Below are positions 36,233-47,502 of a stretch of DNA of 64,000 bases, piece by piece (within the stretch, counting starts at the first letter, position 1; the number at the start of each line of letters is the position of its first letter). The notes beneath the pieces are model-generated. The model searched no databases. It had not been told where the DNA came from and saw only the letters and a program-made list of their open reading frames with translations. The translations under genes were made by a program, and so were the position numbers. This stretch comes from Osmia lignaria lignaria (taxonomy: Eukaryota; Arthropoda; Insecta; Hymenoptera; Megachilidae). The stretch lies in NCBI RefSeq assembly GCF_051020975.1, contig NW_027478167.1, positions 124,001-188,000 of the forward strand. The letters are read 5' to 3'.

Positions 36233-39200
36233 TTGCAGATTTATCTCATGGGAAGGGGCATGACGTACATATTTCGAGATATTTCTTCTTCTTGTTGTTC
36301 TTCTTCTGCACAGCTAAGCTGGAAGTGGCATTTCCAGCTCGCAATAGTGCAGAGTTATCTCAAAGAAAGGGGCCACGGTGTTTCTGTATCTCTATTATGT
36401 TGGTGCGGTTTCGGAACTTTTAAATATCTTGATATATCTCGAGAACTACGCATCTGATCAAAAAATATCATAGAACATAAAGTGTAGGAAACATAATTCT
36501 GTACAAAAAAGGTCTCTTAACATTTTGCCATAGCTCGCTTCGTTTCCGAGATATTTGCAGATTTATCTCAAGGGAAGGGGCCTGACGGACATATTTCGAG
36601 ATATTTCTTCTTCTTGTTGTCCTTCTTCTGCACAGCTAAACTGGAAGTGGCATTTCCAGCTCGCAATAGCGCAGAGTTATCTCAAAGAAAGGGGCCACGG
36701 TGTTTCTGTATCTCTATTATGTTGGTGCGGCTTCGGAACTTTTAAATACCTTGATACATCTCGAGAACTACGCATCTGATCAAAAAATATCATAGAACAT
36801 AAAAAGTAGGAAACTTAATTCTCTACAAAAAAGGTCTCTTAACATTTTGCCACAGCTCGCTTCGTTTCCGAGATATTTGCAGATTTATCTCAAGGGAAGG
36901 GGCCTGACGGACATATTTCGAGATATTTCTTCTTCTTGTTGTTCTTCTTCTGCACAGCTAAGCTGGAAGTGGCATTTACAGCTCGCAATAGTGCAGAGTT
37001 ATCTCAAAGAAAGGGGCCACGGTGTTTCTGTATCTCTATTATGTTGGTGCGGCTTCGGAACTTTTAAATATCTTGATATATCTCGAGAACTACGCATCTG
37101 ATCAAAAAATATCATAGAACGTAAGAAGTAGGAAACTTAATTCTCTACAAAAAAGGTCTCTTAACATTTTGCCATAGCTCGCTTCGTTTCCGAGATATTT
37201 GCAGATATATCTCAAGGGAAGGGGCCTGACGGACATATTTCGAGATATTTCTTCTTCTTGTTGTTCTTCTTCTGCACAGCTAAGCTGGAAGTGGCATTTG
37301 CGGCTCGCACTAGTGCAGAGTTATCTCAAAGAAAGGGGCCACGGTGTTTCTGTACCTCTATTATGTTGGTGCGGCTTCGGAACTTTTAAATATCTCGATA
37401 TATCTCGAAAACTACGCTTCTGATCAAAAAATATCATAGAACATAAATTGTAGGAAACATAATTCTCTACAAAAAAGGTCTCTTAAGATTTTGATTGAGC
37501 TCGTTTGGTTTCCGAGATATTTGCAGATTTATCTCAAGGGAAGGGGCCTGACGGACATATTTCGAGATATTTCTTCTTCTTGTTGTTCTTCTTCTGCACA
37601 GCTAAGCTGGACGTGGCATTTACAGCTCGGAATAGTGCAGAGTTATCTGAAAGAAAGGGGCCACGGTGTTTCTGTATCTCTATTATGTTGGTGCGGCTGC
37701 GGAACTTTTAAATATCTCGATATATCTCGAAAACTACGCTTCTGATCAAAAAATATCATAGAACATAAATTGTAGGAAACATAATTCTCTACAAAAAAGG
37801 TCTCTTAACATTTTGCCATAGCTCGCTTCGTTTCCGAAATATTTGCAGATTTATCTCAAGGGAAGGGGCCTGACGGACATATTTCGAGATATTTCTTCTT
37901 CTTGTTGTTCTTCTTCTGCACAGCTAAGCTGGACGTGGCATTTACAGCTCGCAATAGTGCAGAGTTATCTCAAAGAAAGGGGCCACGATGTTTCTGTATC
38001 TCTATTATGTTGGTGCGGCTTCGGAACTTTTAAATATCTTGATATATCTCGACAATTACGCATCTGATCAAAAAATATCATACAACATAAAAAGTAGGAA
38101 ACTTAATTCTCTACAAAAAAGGTCTCTTAACATTTTGCCATAGCTCGCTTCGTTTCCGAGATATTTGCAGATTTATCTCAAGGGAAGTGGCCTGACGGAC
38201 ATATTTCGAGATATTTCTTCTTCTTGTTGTTCCTCTTCTGCACAGCTAAGCTGGAAGTGGCATTTGCAGCTCGCAATAGTGCAGAGTTATCTCAAAGAAA
38301 GAGGCCACGGTGTTTCTGTACCTCTATTATGTTGGTGCAGCTTCGGAACTTTTAAATATCTTGATATATCTCGAGAACTACGCATCTGATCAAAAAATAT
38401 CATACAACATAAAAAGTAGGAAACTTAATTCTCTACAAAAAAGGTATCTTATCATTTTGCCATAGCTCGCTTCGTTTCCGAGATATGTGCAGATATATCT
38501 CAAGGGAAGGGGCCTGACGGACATATTTCGAGATATTTCTTCTTCTTGTTGTTCTTCTTCTGCACAGCTAAGCTGGAAGTGGCATTTGCAGCTCGCAATA
38601 GTACAGAGTTATCTCAAAGAAAGGGGCCACGGTGTTTCTGTATCTCTATTATGTTGGTGCGGCTTCGGAACTTTTAAATATCTCGATATATCTCGAAAAC
38701 TACGCTTCTGATCAAAAAATATCATAGAACATAAATTGTAGAAAACATAATTCTCTACAAAAAAGGTCTCTCAACATTTTGCCATAGCTCACGTCGTTTC
38801 CGAGATATTTGCAGATATATCTCAAGGGAAGGGGCCTGACGGACATATTTCGAGGTATTTCTTCTTCTTGTTGTTCTTCTTCTGCACAGCTAAGCTGGAA
38901 GTGGCATTTGCAGCTCGCAATAGTACAGAGTTATCTCAAAGAAAGGGGCCACGGTGTTTCTGTATCTCTATTATGTTGGTGCGGCTTCGGAACTTTTAAA
39001 TATCTTGATACATCTCGAGAACTACGCATCTGATCAAAAAATATCATAGAACATAAAAAGTAGGAAACTTAATTCTCTACAAAAAAGGTCTCTTAACATT
39101 TTGCCACAGCTCGCTGCGTTTCCGAGATATTTGCAGATTTATCTCATGGGAAGGGGCATGACGTACATATTTCGAGATATTTCTTCTTCTTGTTGTTCTT

Positions 39201-42028
39201 CTTCTGCACAGCTAAGCTGGAAGTGGCATTTCCAGCTCGCAATAGTGCAGAGTTATCTCAAAGAAAGGGGCCACGGTGTTTCTGTATCTCTATTATGTTG
39301 GTGCGGTTTCGGAACTTTTAAATATCTTGATATATCTCGAGAACTACGCATCTGATCAAAAAATATCATAGAACATAAAGTGTAGGAAACATAATTCTGT
39401 ACAAAAAAGGTCTCTTAACATTTTGCCATAGCTCGCTTCGTTTCCGAGATATTTGCAGATTTATCTCAAGGGAAGGGGCCTGACGGACATATTTCGAGAT
39501 ATTTCTTCTTCTTGTTGTCCTTCTTCTGCACAGCTAAACTGGAAGTGGCATTTCCAGCTCGCAATAGCGCAGAGTTATCTCAAAGAAAGGGGCCACGGTG
39601 TTTCTGTATCTCTATTATGTTGGTGCGGCTTCGGAACTTTTAAATACCTTGATACATCTCGAGAACTACGCATCTGATCAAAAAATATCATAGAACATAA
39701 AAAGTAGGAAACTTAATTCTCTACAAAAAAGGTCTCTTAACATTTTGCCACAGCTCGCTTCGTTTCCGAGATATTTGCAGATTTATCTCAAGGGAAGGGG
39801 CCTGACGGACATATTTCGAGATATTTCTTCTTCTTGTTGTTCTTCTTCTGCACAGCTAAGCTGGAAGTGGCATTTACAGCTCGCAATAGTGCAGAGTTAT
39901 CTCAAAGAAAGGGGCCACGGTGTTTCTGTATCTCTATTATGTTGGTGCGGCTTCGGAACTTTTAAATATCTTGATATATCTCGAGAACTACGCATCTGAT
40001 CAAAAAATATCATAGAACGTAAGAAGTAGGAAACTTAATTCTCTACAAAAAAGGTCTCTTAACATTTTGCCATAGCTCGCTTCGTTTCCGAGATATTTGC
40101 AGATATATCTCAAGGGAAGGGGCCTGACGGACATATTTCGAGATATTTCTTCTTCTTGTTGTTCTTCTTCTGCACAGCTAAGCTGGAAGTGGCATTTGCG
40201 GCTCGCACTAGTGCAGAGTTATCTCAAAGAAAGGGGCCACGGTGTTTCTGTACCTCTATTATGTTGGTGCGGCTTCGGAACTTTTAAATATCTCGATATA
40301 TCTCGAAAACTACGCTTCTGATCAAAAAATATCATAGAACATAAATTGTAGGAAACATAATTCTCTACAAAAAAGGTCTCTTAAGATTTTGATTGAGCTC
40401 GTTTGGTTTCCGAGATATTTGCAGATTTATCTCAAGGGAAGGGGCCTGACGGACATATTTCGAGATATTTCTTCTTCTTGTTGTTCTTCTTCTGCACAGC
40501 TAAGCTGGACGTGGCATTTACAGCTCGGAATAGTGCAGAGTTATCTGAAAGAAAGGGGCCACGGTGTTTCTGTATCTCTATTATGTTGGTGCGGCTGCGG
40601 AACTTTTAAATATCTCGATATATCTCGAAAACTACGCTTCTGATCAAAAAATATCATAGAACATAAATTGTAGGAAACATAATTCTCTACAAAAAAGGTC
40701 TCTTAACATTTTGCCATAGCTCGCTTCGTTTCCGAAATATTTGCAGATTTATCTCAAGGGAAGGGGCCTGACGGACATATTTCGAGATATTTCTTCTTCT
40801 TGTTGTTCTTCTTCTGCACAGCTAAGCTGGACGTGGCATTTACAGCTCGCAATAGTGCAGAGTTATCTCAAAGAAAGGGGCCACGATGTTTCTGTATCTC
40901 TATTATGTTGGTGCGGCTTCGGAACTTTTAAATATCTTGATATATCTCGACAATTACGCATCTGATCAAAAAATATCATACAACATAAAAAGTAGGAAAC
41001 TTAATTCTCTACAAAAAAGGTCTCTTAACATTTTGCCATAGCTCGCTTCGTTTCCGAGATATTTGCAGATTTATCTCAAGGGAAGTGGCCTGACGGACAT
41101 ATTTCGAGATATTTCTTCTTCTTGTTGTTCCTCTTCTGCACAGCTAAGCTGGAAGTGGCATTTGCAGCTCGCAATAGTGCAGAGTTATCTCAAAGAAAGA
41201 GGCCACGGTGTTTCTGTACCTCTATTATGTTGGTGCAGCTTCGGAACTTTTAAATATCTTGATATATCTCGAGAACTACGCATCTGATCAAAAAATATCA
41301 TACAACATAAAAAGTAGGAAACTTAATTCTCTACAAAAAAGGTATCTTATCATTTTGCCATAGCTCGCTTCGTTTCCGAGATATGTGCAGATATATCTCA
41401 AGGGAAGGGGCCTGACGGACATATTTCGAGATATTTCTTCTTCTTGTTGTTCTTCTTCTGCACAGCTAAGCTGGAAGTGGCATTTGCAGCTCGCAATAGT
41501 ACAGAGTTATCTCAAAGAAAGGGGCCACGGTGTTTCTGTATCTCTATTATGTTGGTGCGGCTTCGGAACTTTTAAATATCTCGATATATCTCGAAAACTA
41601 CGCTTCTGATCAAAAAATATCATAGAACATAAATTGTAGAAAACATAATTCTCTACAAAAAAGGTCTCTCAACATTTTGCCATAGCTCACGTCGTTTCCG
41701 AGATATTTGCAGATATATCTCAAGGGAAGGGGCCTGACGGACATATTTCGAGGTATTTCTTCTTCTTGTTGTTCTTCTTCTGCACAGCTAAGCTGGAAGT
41801 GGCATTTGCAGCTCGCAATAGTACAGAGTTATCTCAAAGAAAGGGGCCACGGTGTTTCTGTATCTCTATTATGTTGGTGCGGCTTCGGAACTTTTAAATA
41901 TCTCGATATATCTCGAAAACTACGCTTCTGATCAAAAAATATCATAGAACATAAATTGTAGGAAACATAATTCTCTACAAAAAAGGTCTCTTAACATTTT
42001 GCCATAGCTCGCTTCGTTTCCGAGATAT
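36233..42028 (+). repeat. Second, unrelated nine-monomer tandem duplication (2 x 2898 bp)
   Basis: Monomers from 36233 to 38808 reappear at 39131 to 41706, offset exactly 2898 bp. I saw no difference in the stretches I compared. Markers include CTCATGGGAAGGGGCATG, TTGTTGTCCTTC, TTTTGATTGAGC, GACAATTACG, GGGAAGTGGCC, and GATATGTGCAG. The block differs from the 1.8-13.7 kb unit in all nine monomers. The joint is inside 38809-39130. Confidence 0.93.
38809..39130 (+). repeat. Joint monomer of the 36-42 kb duplication
   Basis: The left half matches 41707 (CGAGGTATTT, GTACAGAG at 38925). The right half matches 35911 (CTTGATACATCTCG from 39006, then GCCACAGCTCGCTGCG). The intact partner at 41707 keeps a type-2 tail. 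The joint therefore lies between 38925 and 39006 and shows which ends were brought together. Confidence 0.9.
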
Positions 42029-42672
42029 TTGCAGATATATCGCAAGGGAAGGGGCCTGACGGACATATTTCGAGATATTTCTTCTTCTTGTTGTTCTTCT
42101 TGTGCACAGCTAAACTGGAAGTGGCATTTCCAGCTCGCAATAGCGCAGAGTTATCTCAAAGCAAGGGGCCACGGTGTTTCTGTATCTCTACTATGTTGGT
42201 GCGGCTTCGGAACTTTTAAATATCTTGATATACCTCGAGAACTACGCATCTGATCAAAAAATATCATAGAACATAAAAAGTAGGAAACTTTATTCTCTAC
42301 AAAAAAGGTCTCTTAACATTTTGCCATAGCTCGCTTCGTTTCCGAGATATTTGCAGATTTATCTCAAGGGAAGGGGCCTGACGGACATATTCCGAGATAT
42401 TTCTTCTTCTTGTTGTTCCTCTTCTGCACAGCTAAGCTGGAAGTGGCATTTGCAGCTCGCAATAGTGCAGAGTTATCTCAAAGAAAGAGGCCACGGTGTT
42501 TCTGTACCTCTATTATGTTGGTGCAGCTTCGGAACTTTTAAATATCTTGATATATCTCGAGAACTACGCATCTGATCAAAAAATATCATAGAACATAAAA
42601 AGTAGGAAACCTAATTTTCTACAAAAAAGATCTCTTACCATTTTGCCGTAGCTCGCTTCGTTTCCGAGATAT
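42029..42672 (+). repeat. Two monomers between repeat blocks
   Basis: The monomers at 42029 (CTTGTGCACAGC and CTCAAAGCAAGG variants) and 42351 (ATTCCGAGATAT, TTCCTCTTC) link the nine-monomer duplication to the trimer region. Nothing else is present. Confidence 0.85.
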
Positions 42673-45248
42673 TTGCAGATTTATCTCAAGGGAAGGGGCC
42701 TGACGGACATATTTCGAAATATTTGTCCTTCTTGTTGTTCTTCTTCGGCACAGCTAAGCTGGAAGTGGCATTTGCAGCTCGCAATAGTGCAGAGTTATCT
42801 CAAAGAAAGGGGCCACGGTGTTTCTGTACCTCTATTATGTTGATGCGGCTTCGGAACTTTTAAATATCTTGATATATCTCGAGAACTACGCATCTGATCA
42901 AAAAATATCATACAACATAAAAAGTAGGAAACTTAATTCTCTACAAAAAAGGTATCTTAACATTTTGCCATAGCTCGCTTCGTTTCCGAGATATGTGCAG
43001 ATTTATCTCAAGGGAAGGGGCCTGACGGACATATTTCGAGATATTTCTTCTTCTTGTTGTTCTTCTTCTGCACAGCTAAGCTGGAAGTGGCATTTGCAGC
43101 TCGCAATAGTACAGAGTTATCTCAAAGAAAGGGGCCACGGTGTTTCTGTATCTCTATTATGTTGGTGCGGCTTCGGAACTTTTAAATATCTCGATATATC
43201 TCGAAAACTACGCTTCAGATCAAAAAATATCATAGAACATAAATTGTAGGAAACATAATTCTCTACAAAAAAGGTCTCTTAACATTTTGCCATAGCTAGC
43301 TTCCTTTCCGAGATATTTGCAGATATATCTCAAGGGAAGGGGCCTGACGGACATATTTCGAGATATTTCTTCTTCTTGTTGTTCTTCTTCTGCACAGCTA
43401 AACTGGAAGTGGCATTTCCAGCTCGCAATAGCGCAGAGTTATCTCACAGAAAGGGGCCACGGTGTTTCTGTACCTCTATTATGTTGGTGCAGCTTCGGAA
43501 CTTTTAAATATCTTGATATATCTCGAGAACTACGCATCTGATCAAAAAATATCATAGAACCTAAAAAGTAGGAAACCTAATTTTCTACAAAAAAGGTCTC
43601 TTAACATTTTGCCGTAGCTCGCTTCGTTTCCGTGATATTTGCAGATTTATCTCAAGGGAAGGGGCCTGACGGACATATTTCGAAATATTTCTTCTTCTTG
43701 TTGTTCTTCTTCTGCACAGCTAAGCTGGAAGTGGCATTTGCAGCTCGCAATAGTGCAGAGTTATCTCAAAGAAAGGGGCCACGGTGTTTCTGTACCTCTA
43801 TTATGTTGATGCGGCTTCGGAACTTTTAAATATCTTGATATATCTCGAGAACTACGCATCTGATCAAAAAATATCATACAACATAAAAAGTAGGAAACTT
43901 AATTCTCTACAAAAATGGTATCTTAACATTTTGCCATAGCTCGCTTCGTTTCCGAGATATTTGCAGATTTATCTCAAGGGAAGGGGCCTGACAGACATAT
44001 TTCGAGATATTTCTTCTTCTTGTTGTTCTTCTTCTGCACAGCTAAGCTGGAAGTGGCATTTGCAGCTCGCAATAGTACAGAGTTATCTCAAAGAAAGGGG
44101 CCACGGTGTTTCTGTATCTCTATTATGTTGGTGCGGCTTCGGAACTTTTAAATATCTCGATATATCTCGAAAACTACGCTTCAGATCAAAAAATATCATA
44201 CAACATAAATTGTAGGAAACATAATTCTCTACAAAAAAGGTCTCTTAACATTTTGCCATAGCTAGCTTCCTTTCCGAGATATTTGCAGATATATCTCAAG
44301 GGAAGGGGCCTGACGGACATATTTCGAGATATTTCTTCTTCTTGTTGTTCTTCTTCTGCACAGTTAAACTGGAAGTGGCATTTCCAGCTCGCAATAGCGC
44401 AGAGTTATCTCACAGAAAGGGGCCACGGTGTTTCTGTACCTCTATTATGTTGGTGCAGCTTCGGAACTTTTAAATATCTTGATATATCTCGAGAACTACG
44501 CATCTGATCAAAAAATATCATAGAACCTAAAAAGTAGGAAACCTAATTTTCTACAAAAAAGGTCTCTTAACATTTTGCCGTAGCTCGCTTCGTTTCCGTG
44601 ATATTTGCAGATTTATCTCAAGGGAAGGGGCCTGACGGACATATTTCGAAATATTTCTTCTTCTTGTTGTTCTTCTTCTGCACAGCTAAGCTGGAAGTGG
44701 CATTTGCAGCTCGCAATAGTGCAGAGTTATCTCAAAGAAAGGGGTCACGGTGTTTCTGTACCTCTATTATGTTGATGCGGCTTCGGAACTTTTAAATATC
44801 TTGATATATCTCGAGAACTACGCATCTGATCAAAAAATATCATACAACATAAAAAGTAGGAAACTTAATTCTCTACAAAAATGGTATCTTAACATTTTGC
44901 CATAGCTCGCTTCGTTTCCGAGATATTTGCAGATTTATCTCAAGGGAAGGGGCCTGACAGACATATTTCGAGATATTTCTTCTTCTTGTTGTTCTTCTTC
45001 TGCACAGCTAAGCTGGAAGTGGCATTTGCAGGTCGCAATAGTGCAGAGTTATCTCAAGGAAAGGGGCTACGGTGTTTCTGTATCTCTATTATGTTGGTAC
45101 GGCTTCGGAACTTTTAAATATCTCGATATATCTCGAAAACTACGCTTCTGATCAAAAAATATCAGAGAACGTAAATTATAGGAAACATAATTCTCTACAA
45201 AAAAGGTCTCTTAACATTTTGCCATAGCTCGCTTCGTTTCCGAGGTAT
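42673..45248 (+). repeat. Three-monomer (966-bp) repeat, about 2.7 copies
   Basis: Monomers 42673, 42995 and 43317 are followed by 43639, 43961 and 44283, then 44605 and 44927. Markers are GCCGTAGCTCG with ATGTTGATGCGG (first), CTTCAGATC (second) and GCTAGCTTCC with CTCACAGAAAGG (third). The second and third copies share CGTGATATTTG and CTGACAGAC, so they are closer to each other than to the first. The monomer at 44927 keeps CTGACAGAC on its left but has another monomer's tail. Confidence 0.88.
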
Positions 45249-47180
45249 TTGCAGATTTATCTCAAGGGAAGGGGCCTGACGGACATATTTCGAGATATTT
45301 CTTCTTCTTGTTGTTCTTCTTCTGCACAGCTAAACTGGAAGTGGCATTTCCAGCTCGCAATAGCGCAGAGTTATCTCAAAGAAAGGGGCCACGGTGTTTC
45401 TGTATCTCTATTATGTTGGTGCGGCTTCGGAACTTTTAAATATCTTGATACATCTCGAGAACTACGCATCTGATCAAAAAATATCATAGAACACAAAAAG
45501 TAGGAAACTTAATTCTCTACAAAAAAGGTCTCTTAACATTTTGCCATAGCTCGCTTCGTTTCCGAGATATTTGCAGATTTATCTCAAGGGAAGGGGCCTG
45601 ACGGACATAGTTCGAGATATTTCTTCTTCTTGTTGTTCTTCTTCTGCACAGCTAAGCTGGACGTGGCATTTACAGCTCGCAATAGTGCAGAGTTATCTCA
45701 AAGAAAGGGGCCACGGTGTTTCTGTATCTCTATTATGTTGGTGCGGCTTCGGAACTTTTAAATATCTCGACATATCTCGAAAACTACGCTTCTGATCAAA
45801 AAATATCATAGAACATAAATTGTAGGAAACATAATTCTCTACAAAAGACGTCTCTTAACATTTTGCCATAGCTCGCTTCGTTTCCGAGATATTTGCAGAT
45901 TCAGCTCAAAGGAACGGGCCTGACGGACATATTTCGAGATATTTCTTCTTCTTGTTGTTCTTCTTCTGCACAGCTAAGCTGGAAGTGGCATTTGCAGCTC
46001 GCAGTAGTGCAGAGTTATCTCAAAGAAAGGGGCCACAGTGTTTCTGTATCTCTATTATGTTGGTGCGGCTTCGGAACTTTTAAATATCTTGATATATCTC
46101 GAGAACTACGCATGTGATCAAATAATAACATAGAGCATAAAAAGTAGGAAACTTAATTCTCTACAAATAAGGTCTCCTAACATTTTGCCATAGCTCGCTT
46201 CGTTTCCGAGATATTTGCAGATTTATCTCAAGGGAAGGGGCCTGACGGACATATTTCGAGATATTTCTTCTTCTTGTTGTTCTTCTTCTGCACAGCTAAG
46301 CTGGAAGTGGCATTTGCAGCTCGCAATAGCGCAGAGTTATCTCAAAGAAAGGGGCCACGGTGTTTCTGTATCTCTATTATGTTGGTGCGGCTTCGGAACT
46401 TTTAAATATCTTGATACATCTCGAGAACTACGCATCTGATCAAAAAATATCATAGAACATAAAAAGTAGGAAACTTAATTCTCTACAAAAAAGGTCTCTT
46501 AACATTTTGCCATAGCTCGCTTCGTTTCCGAGATATTTGCAGATTTATCTCAAGGGAAGGGGCCTGACGGACATAGTTCGAGATATTTCTTCTTCTTGTT
46601 GTTCTTCTTCTGCACAGCTAAGCTGGACGTGGCATTTACAGCTCGCAATAGTGCAGAGTTATCTCAAAGAAAGGGGCCACGGTGTTTCTGTATCTCTATT
46701 ATGTTGGTGCGGCTTCGGAACTTTTAAATATCTCGACATATCTCGAAAACTACGCTTCTGATCAAAAAATATCATAGAACATAAATTGTAGGAAACATAA
46801 TTCTCTACAAAAGACGTCTCTTAACATTTTGCCATAGCTCGCTTCGTTTCCGAGATATTTGCAGATTCAGCTCAAAGGAACGGGCCTGACGGACATATTT
46901 CGAGATATTTCTTCTTCTTGTTGTTCTTCTTCTGCACAGCTAAGCTGGAAGTGGCATTTGCAGCTCGCAGTAGTGCAGAGTTATCTCAAAGAAAGGGGCC
47001 ACAGTGTTTCTGTATCTCTATTATGTTGGTGCGGCTTCGGAACTTTTAAATATCTTGATATATCTCGAGAACTACGCATGTGATCAAATAATAACATAGA
47101 GCATAAAAAGTAGGAAACTTCATTCTCTACAAATAAGGTCTCCTAACATTTTGCCATAGCTCGCTTCGTTTCCGAGATAT
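45249..47180 (+). repeat. Three-monomer (966-bp) tandem duplication
   Basis: Monomers 45249, 45571 and 45893 repeat as 46215, 46537 and 46859. Shared markers are GACATAGTTCG with CTCGACATATC, and GATTCAGCTCAAAGGAACGG with ATGTGATCAAATAATAAC. The monomer at 46215 is a hybrid: its left side is like 47181 (GGCATTTGCAG at 46315) and its right side like 45249 (AATAGCGCAG at 46330), which maps the joint to about 15 bp. Confidence 0.9.
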
Positions 47181-47502
47181 TTGCAGATTTATCTCAAGGG
47201 AAGGGGCCTGACGGACATATTTCGAGATATTTCTTCTTCTTGTTGTTCTTCTTCTGCACAGCTAAGCTGGAAGTGGCATTTGCAGCTCGCAATAGTGCAG
47301 AGTTATCTCAAAGAAAGGGGCCACGGTGTTACTGTATCTCTATTATGTTGGTGCGGCTTCGGAACTTTTAAATATCTCGATATATCTCGAAAACTACGCT
47401 TCTGATCAAAAAATATCACAGAACATAAATTGTAGGAAACATAATTCTCTACAAAAAAGGTCTCTCAACGTTTTGCCATAGCTCGCTTCGTTTCCGAGAT
47501 AT
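47181..47502 (+). repeat. Single monomer between duplications
   Basis: An ordinary 322-bp monomer with a type-2 tail and one private change (GTGTTACTGTATC). Its left part matches the left part of the hybrid at 46215. Confidence 0.85.
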
